From assembly GCA_964397565.1 (NCBI GenBank), contig CAYNJC010000009.1:1-64000 (forward strand): a stretch of 64,000 nucleotides of DNA, in the 5' to 3' direction. The position numbers were made by a program, and so were the translations under genes. Position 1 is the stretch's first letter. Every line of letters begins with the position of its first letter. The notes beneath the pieces are model-generated. The model was given only the letters and a program-made list of their open reading frames with translations, was not told the origin of the DNA and searched no databases. Shown here one piece after another: positions 51,074-60,740 of this stretch. This DNA is from JAPLST01 sp964397565. Its GTDB lineage: Bacteria > Auribacterota > UBA3054 > JAPLST01.

Positions 51074-51850
51074 TCAGCAGGTCGTTTTGCAGTAGCGCGC
51101 CATGAACCGCCGCGTGATGTCACCTAACCGTTTATCCAAGATTGTGTAGACTTTTTCCTGGATGGCTGCCGGCACGCCATACGCCGCCTGGGCGATGCCT
51201 CCCGTGATGCACGCCAGCGTATCCGTGTCGCCGCCCAGCGACACGGCCGTGCGCATGGCATCCTCGAAATCAGTGGCATCAATGAAGGCCCGCAGTGCCT
51301 GCGGCACGGTGCCCTGGCATGACTCATCGAATGCATAGGTTGGGCGGATCTCGTCCACGTGCATGCCCAAGTCATAGTGAAAGGTCGTCTCGATAAATTC
51401 TTTAATTTCATCCTTCGCCTTGCCGCAGCGCGCCAGGAAAATCGCGGCGGCGGTCGCTTGCCCGCCTTTGATCCCTTCAGCATGGTTGTGGGTGACTTCG
51501 GTGAATTCCTGGGCTTTGCGCAAGACCGTTGCAAGGTCGTCATAGGCATAGCCCACCGGGCTGATGCGCATGGCGGCCCCGTTGCCCCAACTGTTGTATG
51601 GCGCGGCATCTGGGCTTTGGGCCCAGCGGCAGAAACGGCCGCCATAGCCGCCATTTGGATACCAGCGGTAGAATTTCTTCAGGTTTTCAACATAGGGTGT
51701 GCCCGACAGAATAGTGTCGGCCAGCGCAATGGTCAAAATCGAGTCGTCGGTAAAAAAGCACGCAGGGGAGAAAAGCACGAAGTCTTTGGTCTTGATGTTG
51801 TGCCACTCGTAGACCGATCCGATGATGTCACCTGCCAGTGCCCCGATCAT
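51074..51850 (-). CDS. ADP-ribosylglycohydrolase family protein
   Basis: 258 residues with GALAGDIIGS, FTDDS (metal-ligating) and SLGGDTDTLACITGGIA near the C-terminus, all signature motifs of ADP-ribosylhydrolases (DraG/ARH fold) using two Mg ions. Cellular target (protein, nucleic acid or metabolite ADP-ribose) is unknown. No ADP-ribosyltransferase is in the window. Confidence 0.9.
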   Translation of the reverse strand: MIGALAGDIIGSVYEWHNIKTKDFVLFSPACFFTDDSILTIALADTILSGTPYVENLKKFYRWYPNGGYGGRFCRWAQSPDAAPYNSWGNGAAMRISPVGYAYDDLATVLRKAQEFTEVTHNHAEGIKGGQATAAAIFLARCGKAKDEIKEFIETTFHYDLGMHVDEIRPTYAFDESCQGTVPQALRAFIDATDFEDAMRTAVSLGGDTDTLACITGGIAQAAYGVPAAIQEKVYTILDKRLGDITRRFMARYCKTTC

Positions 51851-51876
51851 AGTTTTCTCTTCGTTACTTTTGTAGA

Positions 51877-51937
51877 TACAAGCCGCCCGCGCTGATGCGG
51901 TTCTTTGCTCTGCCGCGGTCAGCGCCCGCGGCTACAG
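51877..51937. repeat. GC-rich palindrome family, copy 4
   Basis: TACAAGCCGCCCGCGCTGAT on the left and GGTCAGCGCCCGCGGCTACA on the right, in the gap between two minus-strand genes. Confidence 0.6.
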
Positions 51938-51941
51938 CTGC

Positions 51942-53348
51942 CTAGATCCGGCGGATGACGCGATAGGCGTTGCGCGCGAAATCAAGGGTCAAGCGCACGC
52001 CCGGAAATTCCGCCAAAATCTCGGTCGGATTAGCCGGCTTGACATTGCGGATTTCGCGAATCAGCGCAAAGCCGACGAACACGCCCACTGCGGTAAAGCG
52101 CAACAGCGATGAGACAGCAAACAGGGTTTGATAGCCCGATTGCCAGAGCGGCAGAGGTGGCAGCACCCGCGCCAGCCAGCCGCCCGACAAGCCGAAGAAA
52201 AAGACGGTGAAGCCGACGGTGGACGCCATGTAGGCCGCGCAGCGCACGCGGCGTTGCGGCGTGACCGCTTCCAGCAAATAATTGAAGGTTGCCAGACCAA
52301 AGCCGCACCATAGCGCGCCGGCCACAAAGTTCAAGATCCACAGCCAGGTGGGTGTTGCTGCGAACAGATACGGCAGTGGTATCGCCGCAATGCCGAAGGC
52401 CGTCACCCGCGTCACGAACCAATTGCCGTAATGGTCGGCGACTTTGCCCCAGAACGGCAGGAACAGTAAGGTGCCAATCAGATTGGCGTTGACGATCATG
52501 GCAAAGGTGGCGTGCGGAATGTGCAGTTCAGTCAGGAAATAGACGTTAAAAAACGGGCCGGCAATGGCCGTCGTGCCATGCACCAGCGCGACGAAAATCG
52601 TGAAGCGCGCGAAATTGCTGGTTGGTGTTTTTGAGAGAAATTCAGTATAGCTGAAGTCGCGCGGTGTCGGCGCAAAACTCAAAGGTGGCTCATACTGTTT
52701 CCACAACGCCAAGCCGGAGAAAAAGCGCGCGAGCGCGGCCACAAGGTACAAGACCAGGTAGCCAAACCAAGGCGGGTGCGGCCCGCCATAGTGCTGCATC
52801 AAGTAGCCGGACGCGATGCCAGCCGTGACCTGAAAGATGCTGAAATAGCGGTTGCGCCAGGCGAAAAAACGCCCGCGAATGTCGTGCGGCACCATGTCGG
52901 CCATCCAGGATGTCCAGACGCTGCCACCCATGCCGCCACTAGTGGCGTAGATCGAGAAAAACACGACCAGCATCACCGGCGCGAGCCAGCGCTGATAATA
53001 ACCGCTCAGCGCGATCAGCGTCAGGAAAAAGGTCTGACTCCAGACGGTGGCAATGACAAAGCCCTTGCGCGAATGGATGTAGGCTGAAATCACCGGCGTG
53101 GCCAATTGCGTCAGGGCCGAGAGCAGCAGTGGGAGACTGGCCAGCAACGCCATCAGTAATTTGGAGTCGCTTAGCGAGAGCAACGCCGGCGCGGTGTTCG
53201 TTTCCACCAGGCCGACCATGCACATGCCCAGAATGCCGTCGAGGAACGAGAACCACAGGCCGCGCCGCGCCTGCGGATCATCAATCCGCGGCGGTCGCCA
53301 ATTCGCCAACATTGCCCGCACAGGGATCACGCGTGGTGCTCCGCTCAT
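51942..53348 (-). CDS. MFS transporter
   Basis: 468 residues with about 12 hydrophobic segments; GRFFAWRNRYFSIFQVTAGIASGY and LLFLPFWGKVADHYGNWF match MFS loop motifs. The family resembles Lentisphaerae/Verrucomicrobia sugar-type MFS proteins. The substrate is unknown. It ends 9 bp before the methyltransferase stop-start boundary, so the genes form a run. Confidence 0.8.
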   Translation of the reverse strand: MSGAPRVIPVRAMLANWRPPRIDDPQARRGLWFSFLDGILGMCMVGLVETNTAPALLSLSDSKLLMALLASLPLLLSALTQLATPVISAYIHSRKGFVIATVWSQTFFLTLIALSGYYQRWLAPVMLVVFFSIYATSGGMGGSVWTSWMADMVPHDIRGRFFAWRNRYFSIFQVTAGIASGYLMQHYGGPHPPWFGYLVLYLVAALARFFSGLALWKQYEPPLSFAPTPRDFSYTEFLSKTPTSNFARFTIFVALVHGTTAIAGPFFNVYFLTELHIPHATFAMIVNANLIGTLLFLPFWGKVADHYGNWFVTRVTAFGIAAIPLPYLFAATPTWLWILNFVAGALWCGFGLATFNYLLEAVTPQRRVRCAAYMASTVGFTVFFFGLSGGWLARVLPPLPLWQSGYQTLFAVSSLLRFTAVGVFVGFALIREIRNVKPANPTEILAEFPGVRLTLDFARNAYRVIRRI

Positions 53349-53357
53349 CCACGCGGC

Positions 53358-54356
53358 TCAGGGCGCCGCGTTCACAACCACCGTGAACTCAACAATGTCG
53401 CCTTTGCCGGCCCGGTCAATCAGCCAACCCAGTGGGCGCCAGAGGTTGCGCCAGAATGAGCGGCGGCCGTCCAGCGGCCGTAGCCAGACCGGCAGCACGC
53501 CCTCGCGCCGCATGAACTCAAGACTCACAAAGAAGCCGCTCGGCGGCGAACAGTGCCGTATGCGCTGCACCGCCAAGCCATGCTGGCGCACCAGCCGCGT
53601 GAACGTGTCGGGCGTGTAATGAAACACATGCCGCGGCACATCCAGCGGATACCAGTATTGTTTGAACCAGCGAAATGTGCAACTATCAATATTCGGCACG
53701 CGCATGTAGCAGACCCCGTCGGGCTTCAGAATCCGCCGGACTTCGGTCAGGACTTCGGCCGGATTGATTAAGTGCTCGAAGACATAGTGCAGGCGCACCA
53801 CATCAAAGGCCTGATCGGGAAATTGGGCGGCCGGCAACGTGCCGCAAAACGTGGGCACGCCGGCTGCAGTGGCCGTGCGCGCGGCGTTCTCGTCAATCTC
53901 GACGCCCTGCACCGTCCAACCGCATTCCTGCATGCCGCGCAGCCAACCGCCGTTGCCGCAGCCGATATCCAGCAGCCGGCCGGCGCCATGGTACGCGATG
54001 GCGCTCTTGAGCGTGCCGAGACTGAGCAGCCACAGAAACGGGCGCAGCAGCCGGCGTTGCCAGCGCGGCGGGAGCGGCGCGCCCAGCGGATAGTCATAAT
54101 ACCAACGCAGGACAAACTCCTTCAACGCGCGATGGCGCTGAAAGCGCGTCATCCCGTGCAATTCTTTGTGGGCCAGATAATGATCCGGATAATAGAGCTG
54201 CAGCTCGTCGTTGTCCGGCTGCGGATTGATGTATACCAGCCCGCAACTGCAGCGCGTCACGCTGAAATCGCCCGGCACGCCGTGCAACAGATCACTGCCG
54301 CGCACCAGCACGGCGCGGCTGTCACTCCCACACAATGGACACAAGATGGTATGCAT
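53358..54356 (-). CDS. Class I SAM-dependent methyltransferase with N-terminal zinc-ribbon-like motif
   Basis: 332 residues. N-terminal CPLCGSDSR and RCSCGLVY (Cx2C ... CxC) form a small zinc-binding knuckle typical of a class of polysaccharide-biosynthesis methyltransferases; the SAM motif I is LLDIGCGNGGWLRGM (about 110-124), with VRLHYVFEHLINP as post-motif. The start is 54356 or 54371. Acceptor unknown; surface glycan modification is a guess from family habit. Confidence 0.8.
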   Translation of the reverse strand: MHTILCPLCGSDSRAVLVRGSDLLHGVPGDFSVTRCSCGLVYINPQPDNDELQLYYPDHYLAHKELHGMTRFQRHRALKEFVLRWYYDYPLGAPLPPRWQRRLLRPFLWLLSLGTLKSAIAYHGAGRLLDIGCGNGGWLRGMQECGWTVQGVEIDENAARTATAAGVPTFCGTLPAAQFPDQAFDVVRLHYVFEHLINPAEVLTEVRRILKPDGVCYMRVPNIDSCTFRWFKQYWYPLDVPRHVFHYTPDTFTRLVRQHGLAVQRIRHCSPPSGFFVSLEFMRREGVLPVWLRPLDGRRSFWRNLWRPLGWLIDRAGKGDIVEFTVVVNAAP

Positions 54357-54379
54357 TGAGCAACGGGTCAAAGGTCAAA

Positions 54380-54525
54380 GGTCAGATGAATATCCAATAT
54401 TGAACAAGGAATATCGAAGGCCGAAGTAGCTGCGCAGAACTGCATCATTGGTCATTCCTTGTTGCTCGGAGTCCCGCCAAAGGCGGGATTGGATGTTCGC
54501 TATTCGCATTTCCTGAACCCTGATT
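54380..54525. repeat. Dispersed intergenic repeat block, second copy
   Basis: ATATCCAATATTGAACAAGG and related words, GCGCAGAACT, the GGAGTCCCGCC-aaa-GGCGGGA hairpin (54469-54486) and a CTGAACCCTG end. It matches the block at 1-147 in order and spacing. No gene. Confidence 0.7.
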
Positions 54526-54539
54526 TTGCATGCTGCGCA

Positions 54540-55802
54540 TCACAGGCGCACGGCGCGGCGGAGCAAGGCACTGCCGGTCTGGCGTACCAGCGTCTGATTG
54601 TGCGCGATCAAGGCCCGCCGCTGCGCGGCGCAGGCCGCCGTGCGCAACGGATCCGCCGGCGTGTTGCGCACGTAGTCCAGCAGCCGCGCGATGCTCGCGC
54701 GCGCCACATGCAGGCGTGTGTCCGACGAAGCATAATAGATCAGCACGTCACCCTGCGCACGCGCCACCCAGCCGTTGGCAAACACCACATTCGACACGTC
54801 ACCGACGCGCTCCTCGCCGTCCGGCGCGAGAAAATAGCCGCCCGGCCGGTGCGTCACCAGCCATGGTCGCGCCAGATCGCACATAAAGAGGTACAACACA
54901 TAGCGCAAGCCGGCCGCCGTGGTGCGCACCCCGTGCGCCAGATGCAGCCAGCCCTGTTCGGTTTTGAGCGGCGCCGGGCCCAGGCCGTTCTTGCTTTCCA
55001 TAATCGTGTGATACACGCGCGGATCAATCACCTGCTCGTGCTCAATCACTGCCGCCGTCATGCTGTCGCACAGACCCCAGCCAATCCCGCCGCCCGCGCC
55101 GGCCTCGATAAACGCATCCTGCGGCCGCGTGTACACAGCATACTTGCCCTGCACAAATTCGGGATGCAGCACCACGTTGCGTTGCTGTGCCGCGCGCGTC
55201 CGCAAATCCGGCAAGCGTTCCCAGGTCTTCAAATCTTTGGTGCGCACAATGCCACAGGCCGCCACGGCACTCGACTGGTCGTGGGACGGCGCGACCGGGT
55301 CTTTGCGCTCGGTGCAAAACAGACCGTATATCCAGCCGTCGGCATGCTGCACCAGACGCATGTCATACACATTCACATCCGGCTCGTCCGTTTCCGGCAG
55401 CAGCACCGGCTCGTCCCAAAAGCGAAAGCGATCGAGGCCCGTCTTGCTTTCCGCCACGGCAAAGAACGACTTGCGGTCATAGCCTTCGACGCGCGCCACG
55501 ACGCAGATGCTGCCGTGCAGCTCGATCGCGCCGGCGTTGAACACCGCATTCACGCCCAGCCGTTGTTGCAGAAACGGATTGCAGCGCTGATCCAAGTCAT
55601 AACGCCAGGCCAACGGCACATGTGCGGCCGTCAGCACCGGCTGCTTGAAGCGCTCGACCACGCCGTTGTACCAATGCGGGTCAACCGCATTCTTGCGGCG
55701 CAGCAGCATGGCTTGCGCCGCCACCAACCGCCGCAGGCGGGTTTCGAAGCTGCGGACGGCACCCGGGCTGCGGATCTTGCTGATTCTTGTGCGCGTGGTC
55801 AT
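54540..55802 (-). CDS. Glycoside hydrolase family 130-type glycosidase/phosphorylase
   Basis: 420 residues with the five-bladed propeller layout of GH130 (beta-mannoside phosphorylases and hydrolases): DRFRFWDEPVLLPETDEPDVNVYDMRLV (with the catalytic Asp), GWIYGLFCTERKD and GHGVRTTAAGLRY-like segment. Without structure the phosphate-binding residues cannot be checked, so phosphorylase versus hydrolase is open. It starts 1 bp after the stop of the FG-GAP gene. Confidence 0.8.
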   Translation of the reverse strand: MTTRTRISKIRSPGAVRSFETRLRRLVAAQAMLLRRKNAVDPHWYNGVVERFKQPVLTAAHVPLAWRYDLDQRCNPFLQQRLGVNAVFNAGAIELHGSICVVARVEGYDRKSFFAVAESKTGLDRFRFWDEPVLLPETDEPDVNVYDMRLVQHADGWIYGLFCTERKDPVAPSHDQSSAVAACGIVRTKDLKTWERLPDLRTRAAQQRNVVLHPEFVQGKYAVYTRPQDAFIEAGAGGGIGWGLCDSMTAAVIEHEQVIDPRVYHTIMESKNGLGPAPLKTEQGWLHLAHGVRTTAAGLRYVLYLFMCDLARPWLVTHRPGGYFLAPDGEERVGDVSNVVFANGWVARAQGDVLIYYASSDTRLHVARASIARLLDYVRNTPADPLRTAACAAQRRALIAHNQTLVRQTGSALLRRAVRL

Positions 55803-55803
55803 G

Positions 55804-57477
55804 TCAGTTTTTTTTATCTTTCGTGTCTTTCGTGTCGGCCGGCGTGGTCTTGGGCGCGGCCGGCGCCGGTTCGTCCGATGTAATCGTGCCGCCCGCCGTC
55901 ACGGATATGGAGGCGATGTCGCAGGTCAAGTTCGGCCGGCCGTAGATTCTCAGGCGCATGACCACGTTCGGATTGCCCACATCGACACGATCATTGCCAT
56001 ACCGCGAGGTTATCTTGAAGCCCTTGCGAATGGTCTGCCAGCCGGCCGCGGGTTTGAGCCGCACATACGTTTTCGGCCAATCCTGCTGTAACGTGTCGCC
56101 TTTGCCGCGCCCGCGCTCTTCAAACTCGAACATGACTTCAATCTCGGTCACCGCCGTGGCGCGGGCCTTCATCTCCAGCGTGTACGTTTTCTCAAATTGC
56201 AGCGCCATGTTCCCGCCAATCAACACATAGGGCTGCATGCCCAAGTACTCGTTCATGTAGGCATAGCGCACAAAGCGCACGTTCTGGCCGGCCTCATCAA
56301 CGTCATTGGTTATCTGCAGATACCCGCCGTTGTTCGGCATCAGGCCATGGCGAAACCAGGAGAACGCCACGCGCCAGCCGGCCGGCACCGTCAGCGGCTT
56401 CAGCACATCCAGGGCCTTCAGCGCCGCCGGTTGCGCAAACAACGGCTCCTTGGCCGAGCCGGTGTTGAGCGCCAATAAGACTTTGCCGTCTTGCGTTCCG
56501 ATCAGCAAGTCCAGATCGCCGTCGCCGTCCCAATCGGTTAATTCGGGCCGGCAGAGTGGGCTGGTAAACGGCACGCCATCGGCGAACGGCACCAAGCCTT
56601 TGTTACTCAACAGGTACTTTTCGCGCGGTGCGCGCTCGGGCCGGTCTTCATAGAGGTACAGGCTCAGATTGCCGAGCCGATCGCCGACAATCATGTCGCG
56701 CTGGCCATCGCCGGTCAGGTCGCCCACGGCCGGCACAAGCTGTTCTTTGCCTTCGCCATAGATCAGCCAGTAGCGCTCGTCCTTGGAAAGTTGGAAGGTG
56801 CCGCTGCCGCCGCGATTGCGGTACAGATACACAGCATTGGCCGAATAGGAGCCCTCGCCGGTGATGAGGTCCAGGCGTCCGTCCCGATCCCAATCTAGTA
56901 CCAGCGGCGCGGAAAAGCTGCCGATGTCAAGGGTGCTGCGGTCCAGTTGCAGTAACGGGATCGGATTGGTGATTGCATACAGGGACGGGCGACAGTCACT
57001 TTCGGTGAACTCGCCCTTGCCGCGATTGCGCAGATAGCCAACCACGCCCAAAATGTTACCGAGCACGATGTCCGTCTGATTGTCGGCATTCAGATCGGCC
57101 AAGCCGATCGTCGCGGCATCACCCACATACGTGCGCACGAAGCGCGCCGGCTTGATCACGCGCTGCTTGCCGGGCGGGCCCAGCGGGTAAATCCAGACAA
57201 AGCCCTTGCCGTCACTCACGACCAGTTCGACCTTGCCGTCGCCATCCACATCACCGACCCGCGGACACGCGCCGAAGTTGTGGCCGCGCATTTCAAAGCC
57301 CTCGACTAGAATCCTAATGCTGTCGTTGTTGACCTGCACTTCATTGTTACGATTAATGCCGTCCCACAAATTGTCGGCCACCGTCGTGCGCGCCAAATTT
57401 ATATTTTCATACTCGGCCGCCAACGGCAGCGTCAGCAGCACGGCCAGTGCGGTCAGCAGACGCTTGGTTTTCATCAT
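55804..57477 (-). CDS. Secreted FG-GAP/VCBS repeat protein
   Basis: 557 residues from the ATG at 57477 (57483 or 57474 are alternatives), with signal peptide MMKTKRLLTALAVLLTLPLA. Several FG-GAP/VCBS calcium-loop motifs occur (VGDVDGDGKVEL, LADLNADNQTD, DWDRDGRLDL, GDLTGDGQRDM, DWDGDGDLDL), as in integrin-like propellers. The last 130 residues form a beta-sandwich domain that could bind carbohydrate. It follows pgi and precedes GH130; a joint glycan function is possible. Confidence 0.75.
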   Translation of the reverse strand: MMKTKRLLTALAVLLTLPLAAEYENINLARTTVADNLWDGINRNNEVQVNNDSIRILVEGFEMRGHNFGACPRVGDVDGDGKVELVVSDGKGFVWIYPLGPPGKQRVIKPARFVRTYVGDAATIGLADLNADNQTDIVLGNILGVVGYLRNRGKGEFTESDCRPSLYAITNPIPLLQLDRSTLDIGSFSAPLVLDWDRDGRLDLITGEGSYSANAVYLYRNRGGSGTFQLSKDERYWLIYGEGKEQLVPAVGDLTGDGQRDMIVGDRLGNLSLYLYEDRPERAPREKYLLSNKGLVPFADGVPFTSPLCRPELTDWDGDGDLDLLIGTQDGKVLLALNTGSAKEPLFAQPAALKALDVLKPLTVPAGWRVAFSWFRHGLMPNNGGYLQITNDVDEAGQNVRFVRYAYMNEYLGMQPYVLIGGNMALQFEKTYTLEMKARATAVTEIEVMFEFEERGRGKGDTLQQDWPKTYVRLKPAAGWQTIRKGFKITSRYGNDRVDVGNPNVVMRLRIYGRPNLTCDIASISVTAGGTITSDEPAPAAPKTTPADTKDTKDKKN

Positions 57478-57505
57478 GCCCATCACATGCGGTTGCCGGA
57501 TAACG

Positions 57506-59137
<1,632 letters not shown>

Positions 59138-59148
59138 TGATGGCTGTT

Positions 59149-59154
59149 AGTATA
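59149..59154 (-). promoter_or_regulatory. Extended -10 just before pgi
   Basis: TTTTGC-TATACT-AACAGCCATCA-ATG on the minus strand; only 11-12 bp from the start codon. The -35 is weak. Confidence 0.5.
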
Positions 59155-59283
59155 GCAAAATCCGCCGCTGTTTGCCACAACCGCCGGTCTTCCTCTCAAT
59201 CTCTCCTCCCTTCTCGCCGTGGGTGGGAACGCGGGCGAGGCACCCCGTGCGTGCGTTGCCGGACCCATGCCCGTCACTCTCTC

Positions 59284-59312
59284 TTGCCAGTGCGCGGCGC
59301 TTGTGCTATACT
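59284..59312 (+). promoter_or_regulatory. Promoter of the DUF2752 gene, leaderless
   Basis: TTGCCA (59284-59289), 17-bp spacer ending TGC, TATACT (59307-59312). The ATG at 59318 begins 6 bp after the -10, so the transcript would start on or next to the A of the start codon. Confidence 0.65.
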
Positions 59313-59317
59313 ACCAC

Positions 59318-59731
59318 ATGCGTCAACGCTGGCTTCGTGTTTGCCTGGTCTGCGCCGCGGGTTTGGCCGTGGTCGGCGTACTTCATTACGCCCGTTTTTC
59401 GGACGAGCGCTGCTTCTCGATCTGCCAGTTTCGGCGCCTGACCGGCCTGCCCTGCCCAACCTGCGGAGTGACCCGCTCGCTGGCCATGTTGGCCAAAGGC
59501 GAGTGGCGTCGCGCCGTCACCTATCATCCCATGGGCCCGCTGGTGGCCTTGGCTCTGTGCGGCGGCTGGCTGTACCTGCTGTGGTGCGCCGCAACCCGCG
59601 TCACCCCGACGATCCCGCGCGGACGCACCCCCGTCATCATTCTGCTCGCGTTCTTGATTATCAATGTCATCATCTGGATTGTACGGTATATTTACCCGCT
59701 CATCGGCGGCTTTTCGGGAGGCAGTGCATGA
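59318..59731 (+). CDS. DUF2752 family membrane protein
   Basis: 137 residues with three hydrophobic segments and GLPCPTCGVTRSLAMLAKG, the CPxCGxTR signature of DUF2752. An in-frame ATG at 59219 is an alternative but lies upstream of the predicted promoter. The stop overlaps the next start by 4 bp (ATGA). The function of the family is unknown. Confidence 0.85.
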   Translation: MRQRWLRVCLVCAAGLAVVGVLHYARFSDERCFSICQFRRLTGLPCPTCGVTRSLAMLAKGEWRRAVTYHPMGPLVALALCGGWLYLLWCAATRVTPTIPRGRTPVIILLAFLIINVIIWIVRYIYPLIGGFSGGSA

Positions 59732-60225
59732 ATATCAATCTGATCGTCAACGGCACCACCCATGCGCTCGACATCGCGCCCGGGGAACGTCTGCTCGACA
59801 CCTTGCGCCAACTCGGCTACACCAGTGTGAAATTCGGCTGCGGTGAAGGCACCTGCGGCTCCTGCACAGTGCTGCTTGACGGCGACGTGCGTCTGGCCTG
59901 CATCACCTTCACCGCCCAGGTCGCCGGCCGGCAGATCACCACCGCCGAAGGCCTGGGTGGGCACGGCCATTTGCACCCGCTGCAACAGGCATTCCTTGAT
60001 GAAGGCGCGGTGCAGTGCGGCTATTGCACGCCCGGCATGCTGCTCGCCGCCAAGGCCTTGCTGGATGGCACGCCCGCGCCAACCGACGCCGAGATCACCC
60101 GTGCACTCGACGGCAATCGTTGCCGTTGCACCGGCTATGTTGCCATTCTCAACGCCGTCCGCCGCGCGGCGAAGCTTTCAACGCAAAGGCACCAAGGCAC
60201 TAAGTCGCAAAGGCCAAGCACATGA
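59728..60225 (+). CDS. 2Fe-2S subunit of a molybdenum hydroxylase (xanthine dehydrogenase/CO dehydrogenase type)
   Basis: 165 residues. Two [2Fe-2S] domains: plant-ferredoxin-like CGEGTCGSCTVLLDG and CGYCTPGML...CRCTGY. GGGAGG precedes the ATG. The last 13 residues (about STQRHQGTKSQRP) are encoded by the dispersed AACGCAAAGGCACC repeat, not by family sequence, which normally ends near AVRRAAKL. Partner large subunit is the gene at 60741. Confidence 0.9.
   Translation: MNINLIVNGTTHALDIAPGERLLDTLRQLGYTSVKFGCGEGTCGSCTVLLDGDVRLACITFTAQVAGRQITTAEGLGGHGHLHPLQQAFLDEGAVQCGYCTPGMLLAAKALLDGTPAPTDAEITRALDGNRCRCTGYVAILNAVRRAAKLSTQRHQGTKSQRPST
60178..60221. repeat. Left flank repeat of the GxxExxY element
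   Basis: TCAACGCAAAGGCACCAAGG followed by CACTAAGTCGCAAAGG; inverted relative to the pair at 60664-60696 (GGCGCCTTTGCGTTAT twice). It supplies the 3' end of the FeS subunit gene. Confidence 0.6.
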
Positions 60226-60602
60226 CCGAAAATGAAATCAGCAAACATGTTGTCATGTGTGCCATTGAAGCGCATCGCACTTTGGGTGGACCAGGACTGC
60301 TTGAATCTGTTTATGAGGAGGCGTTGGCGTGGGAACTTCATTCTAACGGGCTGTTGGTTAAGCGCCAGTACGCCGTACCGGTTGTCTACAAGGGCGTCAC
60401 GCTGACGCATAATCTTGTGGTTGATCTTCTGGTCGAAGACAAGGTTGTAGTCGAGTGTAAGGCTGTCTCACAATATAATGATGTTTTCGTAGCGCAAGTC
60501 TTGACCTACTTGCGTCTCATGAATCTGCGTCTCGGTCTTGTCATCAATTTTGGTGAGGCGTTGGTGAAAGACGGCATTCACCGCGTGGTTAATGGTCTCT
60601 AA
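60222..60602 (+). CDS. GxxExxY protein (PD-(D/E)XK-like)
   Basis: 126 residues. LGGPGLLESVYEEAL carries the GxxExxY motif that names the family, and DLLVEDKVVVECKAV gives the D-ExK arrangement of the nuclease fold. The start overlaps the end of the FeS-subunit gene by 4 bp. It lies between the two subunit genes of the molybdenum hydroxylase, bounded by inverted copies of an AACGCAAAGGCNCC repeat, with lower GC than its neighbours, so it looks like an insertion. Biochemical function of the family is unknown. Confidence 0.85.
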   Translation: MTENEISKHVVMCAIEAHRTLGGPGLLESVYEEALAWELHSNGLLVKRQYAVPVVYKGVTLTHNLVVDLLVEDKVVVECKAVSQYNDVFVAQVLTYLRLMNLRLGLVINFGEALVKDGIHRVVNGL

Positions 60603-60663
60603 CCACTTATCGTTCATGAGACCACAGCCACTTACCGCGCGTTTCCTAATCAAGATTGTACCT

Positions 60664-60696
60664 GGCGCCTTTGCGTTATGGCGCCTTTGCGTTATC
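60664..60696. repeat. Right flank repeat of the GxxExxY element
   Basis: GGCGCCTTTGCGTTAT twice in tandem (60664-60679 and 60681-60696 or close), inverted with respect to the left flank. Confidence 0.65.
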
Positions 60697-60740
60697 ATGT
60701 TATGTTTGTATGATTGCCATCACTGCTTGATGAGGGTATC

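Noticed and set aside
54459..55883. 474-residue open frame on the plus strand opposite GH130
   Set aside because: Shadow of the GH130 gene; the composition is Arg/His/Ala-rich with no domain.
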